Source: Lachnospiraceae bacterium (GTDB taxonomy: Bacteria; Bacillota_A; Clostridia; Lachnospirales; Lachnospiraceae). Taken from it: a stretch of DNA of 12,161 nt. The notes below the pieces were generated by a model. The model did not search any database and had not been told where the DNA came from. It was given only the letters and a program-made list of their open reading frames with translations. Location of the stretch: contig QXWX01000150.1 in assembly GCA_009911175.1 (NCBI GenBank), positions 1 through 12,161 on the forward strand, written 5' to 3'. Shown here one piece after another: positions 4,913 through 11,622 of this stretch. Each line of letters starts with the position of its first letter. Within the stretch, counting starts at the first letter, position 1. Made by a program: the position numbers and the translations under genes.

Positions 4913-7123
4913 ATGGGAATTAATGGAGTTTTACAACATGATGAGAAGGATTGCAGTGCAGCTTGTCTTGCAACAATATGTAGATATTGGAAATTAAATA
5001 TTCCATTAGTAAGATTTCGTGAATGGATTAAAGTAGATAAAAATGGAGCTAACATTTATGGAATTATTCAAGCTGCAAATAAAGTGGGATTAAGAGGAGA
5101 GGCGCTGGAAGGAACATGGGAGGAATTAGTACAAGAAGTAAAAGAAAAAAAACTTGAATTGCCTATTATTGTACATGTTATACAACAATCTATGGAGCAC
5201 TATGTAGTTGTTTATAAAATAACAGAAAAAAAGATATATATATTCGATCCTGGAAAAGGAAATGTGACATATACAATAAACGACTTTCTTTCGATATGGA
5301 CAGGATACTTAATTGCATTTAAAAGAACTGAAAAATTTATACCTAAAAACCTATTAAGAGAAAGTTATACGAAATATTTTATGTTATTAAAAAAGCAAAG
5401 TAATATAATTTTGGTGATTTTAGGTTTTTCACTTGTTATTGCTTTGATGTCTATTATATCTTCACTAATCTTTCAAAAGATTGTAGATCAATATGCAATG
5501 AAAGGAATAAGTGTTAAAAGCCAAATTGGGATTTTTGAATATTTTTATTCTCAACTTAATAAAATCTTGGTTGGATTTGTGCCAATTACTTTGGGGTTGA
5601 TAGGATTATATATCTTTCAAATTGTACTTGAATATATAAGAGGTCTCTTTCTAGCATTTTTATCAAAACGAATAGATGAAGAATTAATGTCTCCATTTTA
5701 TGAAAAACTGCTTAGCTTACCTATAACTTTTTTTCAGAATAGAGAAACAGGAGAGATTATTTCTAGATTTCAAGATATATCCGAGATTAGAGATATGATA
5801 TCAGGAAGTACACTGACATTAATTCTTGATTCTATAATGTTAATAGCAGGTATATTTATACTGTTAGGTATCAGTAAAGAATTGTTTGCAATAGTGTGTG
5901 CTATTGCAGTGTTCTACGCAATAATTATTATCTTATTCAAAGATATTTTAACTAATACACAAAGAGAAATAATGGAAAGGAATGCAATAGTTACATCTAA
6001 TTTAAAGGAGGGAATCGATGGTATAGAGAGTATAAAAGCATTAGGGGCAGAAAATAAAAATGTTTTATCTTTTAAAAATACTGTTAATGACTATCTTAAT
6101 GCAATCGTTAATGGAAATAGAACAAAACAATTGCTTACCTGCCTGATTTCTGCTGTAAATGAAATTGGAAATCTTCTGATTTTTTCGATAGGTATCTACT
6201 TAGTTATGATCCAAAGACTAAGTATAGGTAATTTAATCGCATTCCAAGGCCTGATTCAATATTTTTTGGGGCCGCTAAAAAATTTATTGATGTTACAGCC
6301 TATGTTACAGGGAGCTTTTATAGCCGCAGAGCGTTTGAATGATATTATGGAAATCACATCAGAGCAGAATATTTTTGAACGGAAAGAAGATATATGTATA
6401 AAAAATCAAGAAGTTATTTTAAGAAATGTGGATTTTCAATATGGATATAGAGAAAAAATATTAAAGAACATTAATTTAAATCTTAAACCAGGAGAGAAAG
6501 TAGCAATAGTTGGGGAAAGTGGTTGTGGAAAAACAACTTTAATAAAATTGCTAAATGCTTTTTATAGTGCAACAGAGGGAAAAATTTTGTTTGGTAAGAA
6601 TAATTGCAATCAAATAAAATTAGAATGTCTTAGAAAAAAAATAGCGTATATCCCACAAAATCCAATTTTGTTTAATACAACTATTAAAGACAATATTACC
6701 TATGGATTATCTGATTGTACTAATGAGAAATTTGACGAAGTTATAGAAGGGTGTGGTGTTTCAGAGATAATAAAGAAAATGCCATTTGGAGAAAATACAG
6801 TGATTTGCGAGAATGGAAAAAATCTATCTGGCGGACAACAGCAAAGAATAGCAATAGCAAGAGCATTAATTAGAAATCCAGAGATGATTCTAATTGATGA
6901 AGGGACAAGCCATTTAGATAAAACAAATGAAGAAAAAATTATAAGATATATATTAGAAAATTATTATAATAGCATATGTGTTTTTGTGATGCATAATTGT
7001 ACGATGCTGGATCGATTTGATCGTATCATTTATATGAGAGAGGGAAAAATTATTTGCTCAGGAGCACATGAAAAACTTATCGGGAAATCCAAGGAATATA
7101 AAAACCTATTTTCCAATGGCTAA
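4913..7123 (+). CDS. Peptidase-containing ABC transporter (C39 PCAT) for Gly-Gly leader peptides
   Basis: Exporter that removes double-glycine leaders with its own N-terminal cysteine protease and pumps the mature peptide across the membrane. It is 736 residues, usual for the family. C39 peptidase at about 1-138: Q8, catalytic C14 in DEKDCSAAC, H96 in EHYVVVY and D112 in FDPGKG, so all active-site residues are present. The membrane domain spans about 165-465, with hydrophobic segments near 165-189, 219-241, 300-318, 324-342 and 410-440. ATPase domain: Walker A GESGCGKTT (534-542), signature LSGGQ (638-642), Walker B ILIDE with E663, and H-loop H694. The start has GAAAGGA 5 bases upstream. Three GG-leader peptide genes follow, which are the obvious substrates; AgrD is not of this type. 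No accessory HlyD-like protein is present, as expected for a stand-alone Gram-positive PCAT. The gene is clearly AT-richer than agr, suggesting separate acquisition. Confidence 0.96.
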   Translation: MGINGVLQHDEKDCSAACLATICRYWKLNIPLVRFREWIKVDKNGANIYGIIQAANKVGLRGEALEGTWEELVQEVKEKKLELPIIVHVIQQSMEHYVVVYKITEKKIYIFDPGKGNVTYTINDFLSIWTGYLIAFKRTEKFIPKNLLRESYTKYFMLLKKQSNIILVILGFSLVIALMSIISSLIFQKIVDQYAMKGISVKSQIGIFEYFYSQLNKILVGFVPITLGLIGLYIFQIVLEYIRGLFLAFLSKRIDEELMSPFYEKLLSLPITFFQNRETGEIISRFQDISEIRDMISGSTLTLILDSIMLIAGIFILLGISKELFAIVCAIAVFYAIIIILFKDILTNTQREIMERNAIVTSNLKEGIDGIESIKALGAENKNVLSFKNTVNDYLNAIVNGNRTKQLLTCLISAVNEIGNLLIFSIGIYLVMIQRLSIGNLIAFQGLIQYFLGPLKNLLMLQPMLQGAFIAAERLNDIMEITSEQNIFERKEDICIKNQEVILRNVDFQYGYREKILKNINLNLKPGEKVAIVGESGCGKTTLIKLLNAFYSATEGKILFGKNNCNQIKLECLRKKIAYIPQNPILFNTTIKDNITYGLSDCTNEKFDEVIEGCGVSEIIKKMPFGENTVICENGKNLSGGQQQRIAIARALIRNPEMILIDEGTSHLDKTNEEKIIRYILENYYNSICVFVMHNCTMLDRFDRIIYMREGKIICSGAHEKLIGKSKEYKNLFSNG

Positions 7124-7130
7124 TCAATTA

Positions 7131-7197
7131 CCTAACCCGGACAAGCCGGAACCAAAATTTTGCCAGAATGCGCAAGATTTCGTTTTTAAGCGCCTAA
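7131..7197 (+). repeat. Dispersed repeat element, copy 1 (after the PCAT gene)
   Basis: Begins CCTAACCCGGACAAGCCGGA, 7 bases after the PCAT stop, then TTTTGCCA..TGCGCAAGA and ends GCGCCTAA. A diverged second copy lies at 11502-11577, also at a gene end. The first hairpin covaries: CCGG-ACAAG-CCGG here against CTGG-ATAAA-CCAG there. A REP-like element or a terminator-type 3' structure. Confidence 0.7.
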
Positions 7198-7316
7198 TAG
7201 TTCATAATTCTTTTGAGATCTATTCTAGTATTAATTAATTGAAATATGATATAAATTAAAGTGGATGTAGATTTCTAAGGATATGAAATAAATAAAAAAT
7301 GAAGGAGGGTATTATT

Positions 7317-7349
7317 ATGCAGAAAAAATATATAACATATAAACCTTGA
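7317..7349 (+). CDS. Very short open frame with a strong ribosome binding site
   Basis: AAGGAGGG (7302-7309) with 7 bases spacing precedes ATG encoding MQKKYITYKP, then TGA. Past the TGA the frame reads TYGRKKK before the next stop. It could be a leader peptide regulating the downstream peptide genes, a tiny product in itself, or the remnant of a broken small gene (a TGG-to-TGA change would explain it). I do not recognise the sequence. Confidence 0.3.
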   Translation: MQKKYITYKP

Positions 7350-7394
7350 ACGTATGGAAGAAAGAAAAAATAAATTAAAAGAAAGGTGAAGAAC

Positions 7395-7595
7395 ATGTTA
7401 AAAAAAGTAAGGAAAAAGCAACAAATGTTAGTTAATGGAGGTTATCATTATCATTGGATGTGCGATATAAATCGTTTTGTAAGTGCTAGATACGATGATA
7501 TAAATAAATGCTCTGTAGCAATGCGTCAACATGCAGAAAAATATGGGCATAGGGATCATGTAAGTATTTTTAAGTGTAGCGGAAATTGTAATTAA
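7395..7595 (+). CDS. Gly-Gly leader, His/Cys-rich secreted peptide precursor 1
   Basis: A 66-residue precursor of a family I do not recognise. Residues 1-16 (MLKKVRKKQQMLVNGG) are a short basic leader ending in Gly-Gly, the cut site for C39 exporters such as the PCAT just upstream. The predicted 50-residue core starts YHYHWMC and ends KCSGNCN. Cys are at 23, 39, 61 and 65, His at 18, 20, 46, 52 and 55; two disulfides or a metal site are possible. Position for position it matches the next gene without gaps: GG, HYHW, all four Cys, H46-A47, H52 and CSGNC. The start is ATG 7395 with AAAGGTGA 5 bases upstream; an in-frame GTG at 7386 lies inside that site. Likely a bacteriocin-like or signalling peptide; no modification enzyme or clear immunity gene is adjacent. 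Inferred to share an operon with the next genes. Confidence 0.8.
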   Translation: MLKKVRKKQQMLVNGGYHYHWMCDINRFVSARYDDINKCSVAMRQHAEKYGHRDHVSIFKCSGNCN

Positions 7596-7619
7596 GTAAT
7601 ATTAAAGGAGATAAAGAAT

Positions 7620-7820
7620 ATGTTGAAAAAAATTGGAAAAGAAAATCAGATTAAAATTAATGGTGGAAGACATTACCATTGGAGATGCGAAAAAAATGGA
7701 TTTACAAGTGTTGCATATTCATCGTATGCTGATTGTAAAGCGGCAAGTATAGTTCATGCAAACCAATATAATCATGCTGTTTATATGTCGGTTTTTAGTT
7801 GTAGTGGTAATTGCAATTAG
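7620..7820 (+). CDS. Gly-Gly leader, His/Cys-rich secreted peptide precursor 2
   Basis: A 66-residue paralogue of the preceding gene, from which it is separated by 24 bases, with AAAGGAG 9 bases before the start. Leader MLKKIGKENQIKINGG (1-16) resembles the common double-glycine leader pattern more closely than copy 1. The core begins RHYHWRC and ends SCSGNCN. Cys 23, 39, 61 and 65 and His 18, 20, 46 and 52 are at identical positions to copy 1, as are N26, F28, S30, Y33, A42, Y50, S57 and F59, while the residues between have diverged. Conserved structure with variable filling argues for two functional peptides, perhaps acting together as two-component bacteriocins do. Export and cleavage by the PCAT at 4913-7123 are inferred from the leader and position. 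Function not known. Confidence 0.82.
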   Translation: MLKKIGKENQIKINGGRHYHWRCEKNGFTSVAYSSYADCKAASIVHANQYNHAVYMSVFSCSGNCN

Positions 7821-7888
7821 TGAAATTTTTGACTTAGATATTTTTTCGTTTCTTTTATAACATATTTCATTTAAAGGAGGTAAAAATT

Positions 7889-8101
7889 ATGAAGAAATTG
7901 CATGAAAATATTCAGAGAAAAGTAAATGGTGGCGGATCTTTACATTATCATTAGTTTTGTAGTTTAAATAACTTTAGAAGTGCTGCATACTATGATTACA
8001 ACGAATGCCTACGAAAAAAGGCCGAACACGAGGTTAAATATGGACATACTCCATATATGTCTATAATGAACTGTACAGGAGATAATTGTAGATTTGCCTG
8101 A
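7889..8101 (+). pseudogene. Third His/Cys-rich GG-peptide gene with an in-frame TAG
   Basis: Strong AAAGGAGG (7873-7880), 8 bases spacing, then ATG. The frame gives a leader MKKLHENIQRKVNGGG followed by SLHYH, then TAG at codon 22 (7952-7954), then continues FCSLNNFRSAAYYDYNEC and on to NCTGDNCRFA before TGA. The TAG stands exactly where both paralogues have Trp (HYHW-x-C), so TGG to TAG is the simple explanation. After it all four Cys (24, 40, 62, 67), the His at 47 and 53, and YMS are kept; there is one extra residue between the last two Cys. Translation as written would stop at a 21-residue peptide, releasing only a few residues after the GG. The ribosome binding site is intact and the rest undamaged, so the loss looks recent, or the stop is read through. 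Sequencing error is a third option. Confidence 0.8.
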
Positions 8102-8130
8102 TATAAATTTTGGGATAAATATTTTGTATA

Positions 8131-8165
8131 ATGCAGAAAGCCTGCCGCTGGCAGCCTTTCTGCAT
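8131..8165 (+). terminator. Hairpin after the peptide genes
   Basis: TGCAGAAAGCCTGCC (8132-8146), loop GCT, GGCAGCCTTTCTGCA (8150-8164): a 15-bp stem with one C-C mismatch, extended by an A-T pair on each side. It lies 30 bases past the third peptide gene. The T run expected of an intrinsic terminator is missing, so the role is likely but not certain. Confidence 0.5.
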
Positions 8166-8180
8166 ACGATAGTATTTAGA

Positions 8181-8216
8181 AGTGACCACATTATATTCGG
8201 ATATAATGTGGTCACT
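8181..8216. promoter_or_regulatory. Perfect 16-bp inverted repeat upstream of the ABC transporter genes
   Basis: AGTGACCACATTATAT (8181-8196), loop TCGG, ATATAATGTGGTCACT (8201-8216), with no mismatch. It lies 52 bases before the ATPase gene and contains TATAAT. It could be a repressor operator, a terminator stem without T run, or the footprint of a small mobile element. Confidence 0.5.
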
Positions 8217-8268
8217 ACAGTAAGCGTATATAAATTTTGTAACATGATAAAGTAAAACGAGGTGTCTT

Positions 8269-8934
8269 ATGAAAACATTAGAAATAAAAAATATAAGTAA
8301 AATTTATGGAAGCGGTGAAAACCAGGTACGGGCAATAGATGGAGTGGATTTAGTGATTGAAAATGGCGAGTTTATTTCTATTGTAGGATCATCCGGAAGT
8401 GGAAAGACAACTCTTTTAAATATAATAGGGGGATTGGATCATCCGGACAGCGGAGAGGTTATTTTCGAGGGAAACGACATAACAAAAATGTGTTCAGAAG
8501 AACTTACAATATTCCGACGCAGGAATATCGGATTTGTTTTTCAAAATTATAATTTGATTCCGGTTTTAAATGTATATGAAAATATAGTGCTGCCTTTGAA
8601 ATTAGATGGAAAAAAAGAAGATGCTGACTTGATTTATGAGATAGTGGAGGAACTCGGAATTGAGAATAAATTGTACCAGATGCCGGATGCGTTATCTGGC
8701 GGACAGCAGCAGAGGGTCGCGATCGCAAGGGCGTTAATCATGAAGCCGGCAATTATACTTGCGGACGAGCCCACTGGAAATTTAGATTCGCGTACAAGCG
8801 GTTCCGTTATCTTTTTAATGCAAAGGATGGCGGAACGCTTTCATCAAACAATGGCAATTGTGACGCACAATGAGAATATTGCCTTATTAGGGGATCGCAT
8901 GATAAGAATCGAAGACGGGAAGATTTGTAAATAA
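8269..8934 (+). CDS. ABC transporter ATPase, MacB/BceA (LolD-like) type
   Basis: Cytoplasmic ATPase driving the FtsX-type permease encoded directly downstream. It is 221 residues. Walker A is GSSGSGKTT (40-48), Q-loop Q92 in FVFQNYNL, signature LSGGQQQR (142-149), Walker B ILADEPTGNLD with D166/E167, and H-loop H200 in VTHN. The ADEPTGNLD form and size are typical of the group containing MacB, LolD, FtsE and BceA. In Firmicutes such pairs often remove antimicrobial peptides from the membrane or give self-protection to peptide producers, and next to GG-peptide genes that is a reasonable inference, not a demonstrated role. The start has GAGGTG upstream. It is separated from the permease by 13 bases, so they form an operon. 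Base composition is less AT-rich than the peptide genes, so they may have different histories. Confidence 0.93.
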   Translation: MKTLEIKNISKIYGSGENQVRAIDGVDLVIENGEFISIVGSSGSGKTTLLNIIGGLDHPDSGEVIFEGNDITKMCSEELTIFRRRNIGFVFQNYNLIPVLNVYENIVLPLKLDGKKEDADLIYEIVEELGIENKLYQMPDALSGGQQQRVAIARALIMKPAIILADEPTGNLDSRTSGSVIFLMQRMAERFHQTMAIVTHNENIALLGDRMIRIEDGKICK

Positions 8935-8947
8935 GCAGGTGATATCT

Positions 8948-11506
8948 ATGAAAAAGAATGATCAATATATCTTACAAGACTTAGCCAATGCATATTATAA
9001 AAAAGATAGGCTCAAAAATAATATATTAATATGTACGGTGGCTTTATCTATATTTTTATTATATAGCTGTTTTTCAATCGTATCAGGAAAAATGACGGCG
9101 GATTATATGCTTTATGTCAGAAACAGCGGAGAAATTACGAATACATATCTTGAAAATGGTTCGGAGACTCAATATGAGAGTATAAAAAAGCTGGAATATA
9201 TTGAGAAAGTTGGAATCAGAAAGGGCATTGGATGTGCAAAAATCGGCGCAAAAAAGGAAGGAAGAATAGAGTATCTGGATGAAGTGGGATATGAAGAGCT
9301 TGTGGTTCCGGCATATTCAGATATCCATGGTACATATCCAAAAAATAAAGATGAGATCATGCTTCCGATGCGCTGGCTTGAAGAAATAGGAATTGATGAT
9401 CCGAAGCCTGGAATGGAAATATTGCTGGAAATGAAAAATGGAGAAGATAAGTTCCAGAAAAGAAAAATGCAGTTATCGGGATATTATACAGATTATGTAA
9501 GCCCGGAGCTAAATCCGCCGATCGGATATATTTCACAGGAATATTTAAAGGAGTATGAAATTCCCGTATTCCCCGCAGAGGAATTGATGATCCTGCAAAA
9601 GGACTCTTTCGGCGCGGAAAAAATTGAGGAAAGCTTATATAAAGATGTTGAAATGGCGTATGATTCTCAGCAATTTATAGGATATAATACACTTGCGAGG
9701 CAAAGTCTGGAAGATCTTTTCGGTGATTATGTGGTTATGGCCTGCTGCGGGATCATTGTAATAAGCAGTGCGTTTCTTTTGATTTTTAATGTGATCAATA
9801 TTGCGGCCAGAAAGGAGATCAGGCAATATGGTTTGCTGAAAACAATTGGCTGTACAGCAAAGCAATTAAAAGCAGTGATGCTGAGACAGCATATAAAAGT
9901 TGTACTTGCGGGAAGTGTGATCGGAGGAGCGGCAGGACTGGGATTCGTGGGAGTTCTTCTTCCGGGGACTTTGCAGAGCTTATTTTATAAAGAAGAGGGA
10001 ACACCGGGCATGGTTCCGTCTGTCTATCCGGTCTACCTCGTATGCGCGATTTTGGGAGTATGGCTGATCACGATGCTTGCGATGAATTTTGCGGTAGGAA
10101 AAGTGATCAGAATGAGTGCGATCGAAAGCATGAAATATTCTGACAGCGGAAGAAGAGCGCGAAAAAATAGTATTCATTCGAAAAGAGGTTCCTCTATTGG
10201 GGGGATGGCATGGAGAAATATGAAAAGTTCGCCTAAAAAGCTGGCAATTGTAATTTTATCATTATTTATTGGTTATACAACGGCGTTGGGAGCAGCGGTG
10301 ATTTCAGCGGGTACAGATTTAACAAATGATATATTGGAGAATCCTGACTTCAAAATTTCAAGTATCATAGAAATGAATATGATCTCGGAATATATTCCGG
10401 AACAATATTCTGACGACACACCGGTATTACCCAGAGAAATATTGGAAACATGGAAGGATATGGATGGCGTAGAAAATTTTGCCGCTTCACGGGGAGGATA
10501 TGCGGTCATACTGCCTCAAAAAGATCAGGCCTTATCGCCCAAAATGCATGCAAGAGAAAACGAGGATAAAACAGAAGATTTTGCGACATTGCAGATTGCG
10601 GACGAAAAATATCTTGACGAATTGGAAGCATATATTCAAGAATATAATATTTCTATAGATTTCGATTCGCTCAGGGAAGGAAAAGGGGTGATCCTGCTGC
10701 ACCGTCATGAATTATCCGAGATATTGGAAGCGGAAGCCGAAAACGTGATCGGAGAGAAAATACAGTTCTATTCTCTAAAGTCCTATGGACAGGAGAAAAC
10801 GGAAAATTTGAAGCTGGGGGAGATGGAGTGCTCAGGATATATGGATATCAGCGCAAAGCATTTTCCAAAACTGCAAATGACAGTAAACGGAAACTATATA
10901 AATTACTTTATAATTTCGGAAAAGGGATTCGAAAATTTGGGGATGGAAGAAAAATATTTCGCTTTATCTATAAACGCAGATAAACAAAAAGAACCGATCA
11001 TGAAGCAAAAGATAAAGTCATTTATTCAGGAATACAATAAAGATACAGAAGAATGGAACCAAATTACGCTGTATTGTAATTCGGATCTTTTGGCTGCCGC
11101 GAAAAAATATATAACGGCAACAAATCTGGTTTTAGGTACACTTGGCGCTATCCTGTTGTTTATCGGTATCATGAATTATCTAAACACGATTTTCACGGAT
11201 ATACAGGTTCGCAGGCATGAACTGGTCATTATGGAAAGTATCGGTATGACCGGAAAGCAATTAAGGAAATTGCTGATGATGGAAGGGATGGGGTATTGGG
11301 GGATTGTGTTAGCCTTGGAAGCAACAGCCGGATACATGGTTCTGTGGATGATGGGAAAAAGGATAAAAGAACAATTACCCTATTTTAAATTTTCATATCC
11401 ATGGGGTTGCTTTTTCCTTCTTGCCGTTATCCTTTTTATAATGTGCGCGGCGATATCTGAATATATGTATCGAAAATCTGTAAGGAACTGTAGGAAAATA
11501 CCCTAA
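8948..11506 (+). CDS. FtsX/MacB-type ABC transporter permease
   Basis: Membrane partner of the preceding ATPase, 852 residues. It has eight predicted membrane segments: about 25-47, 262-286, 318-342, 359-383, 432-454, 727-749, 781-803 and 817-841. Two large extracytoplasmic regions (about 48-260 and 455-725) follow TM1 and TM5, so the protein is two FtsX-like halves, each with one TM, a big external domain, then three TMs. The segment RQYGLLKTIGCTAKQLKAVM after TM2 and RRHELVIMESIGMTGKQLRK after TM6 are the repeated FtsX cytoplasmic signatures. The external domains would sense or bind the substrate. ATG 8948 is preferred, with AGGTG 6 bases upstream; GTG at 8939 overlaps that site. No adjacent two-component pair as in Bce systems. 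The substrate is unknown; a neighbouring peptide is a guess. The stop codon overlaps the start of a dispersed repeat. Confidence 0.92.
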   Translation: MKKNDQYILQDLANAYYKKDRLKNNILICTVALSIFLLYSCFSIVSGKMTADYMLYVRNSGEITNTYLENGSETQYESIKKLEYIEKVGIRKGIGCAKIGAKKEGRIEYLDEVGYEELVVPAYSDIHGTYPKNKDEIMLPMRWLEEIGIDDPKPGMEILLEMKNGEDKFQKRKMQLSGYYTDYVSPELNPPIGYISQEYLKEYEIPVFPAEELMILQKDSFGAEKIEESLYKDVEMAYDSQQFIGYNTLARQSLEDLFGDYVVMACCGIIVISSAFLLIFNVINIAARKEIRQYGLLKTIGCTAKQLKAVMLRQHIKVVLAGSVIGGAAGLGFVGVLLPGTLQSLFYKEEGTPGMVPSVYPVYLVCAILGVWLITMLAMNFAVGKVIRMSAIESMKYSDSGRRARKNSIHSKRGSSIGGMAWRNMKSSPKKLAIVILSLFIGYTTALGAAVISAGTDLTNDILENPDFKISSIIEMNMISEYIPEQYSDDTPVLPREILETWKDMDGVENFAASRGGYAVILPQKDQALSPKMHARENEDKTEDFATLQIADEKYLDELEAYIQEYNISIDFDSLREGKGVILLHRHELSEILEAEAENVIGEKIQFYSLKSYGQEKTENLKLGEMECSGYMDISAKHFPKLQMTVNGNYINYFIISEKGFENLGMEEKYFALSINADKQKEPIMKQKIKSFIQEYNKDTEEWNQITLYCNSDLLAAAKKYITATNLVLGTLGAILLFIGIMNYLNTIFTDIQVRRHELVIMESIGMTGKQLRKLLMMEGMGYWGIVLALEATAGYMVLWMMGKRIKEQLPYFKFSYPWGCFFLLAVILFIMCAAISEYMYRKSVRNCRKIP

Positions 11507-11577
11507 CCTGGATAAACCAGAAAAGCACGATACGAGTATTTTGCCATTTTGCGCAAGAAATTGCTCGTAAGTGCCTA
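11502..11577 (+). repeat. Dispersed repeat element, copy 2 (over the permease stop)
   Basis: CCTAACCTGGATAAACCAGA, then ATTTTGCCA, TTGCGCAAGA and GTGCCTAA: a diverged copy of 7131-7197 with an insert of about 7 bases. It overlaps the permease stop codon. The CTGG/CCAG stem keeps pairing relative to the CCGG/CCGG stem in copy 1. Confidence 0.7.
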
Positions 11578-11616
11578 AACAGATGGCGCAGGATATTTCA
11601 GGTTATTTCCATACAG

Positions 11617-11622
11617 TTCCTA
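11617..11622 (+). other. IBS1 of the group II intron (5' exon end)
   Basis: TTCCTA immediately before the intron's GTGCG is the exact reverse complement of TAGGAA at 11805-11810 inside the intron (EBS1), as expected for the exon-intron recognition pair. Confidence 0.75.

Noticed and set aside
4913..7123. PCAT as exporter of AgrD
   Set aside because: AgrD lacks a Gly-Gly leader and is matured by AgrB; the GG-leader peptides downstream fit the C39 peptidase much better.
7889..8101. TAG decoded as pyrrolysine or by a reassigned code
   Set aside because: All other genes in the window use TAG/TAA/TGA as normal stops (agrD ends in TAG), and the paralogues have plain Trp there; a nonsense change is simpler.
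8009..8245. 78-codon minus-strand frame over the third peptide gene and the palindromes
   Set aside because: Runs antisense through the conserved peptide gene and two hairpins; no ribosome binding site or domain.
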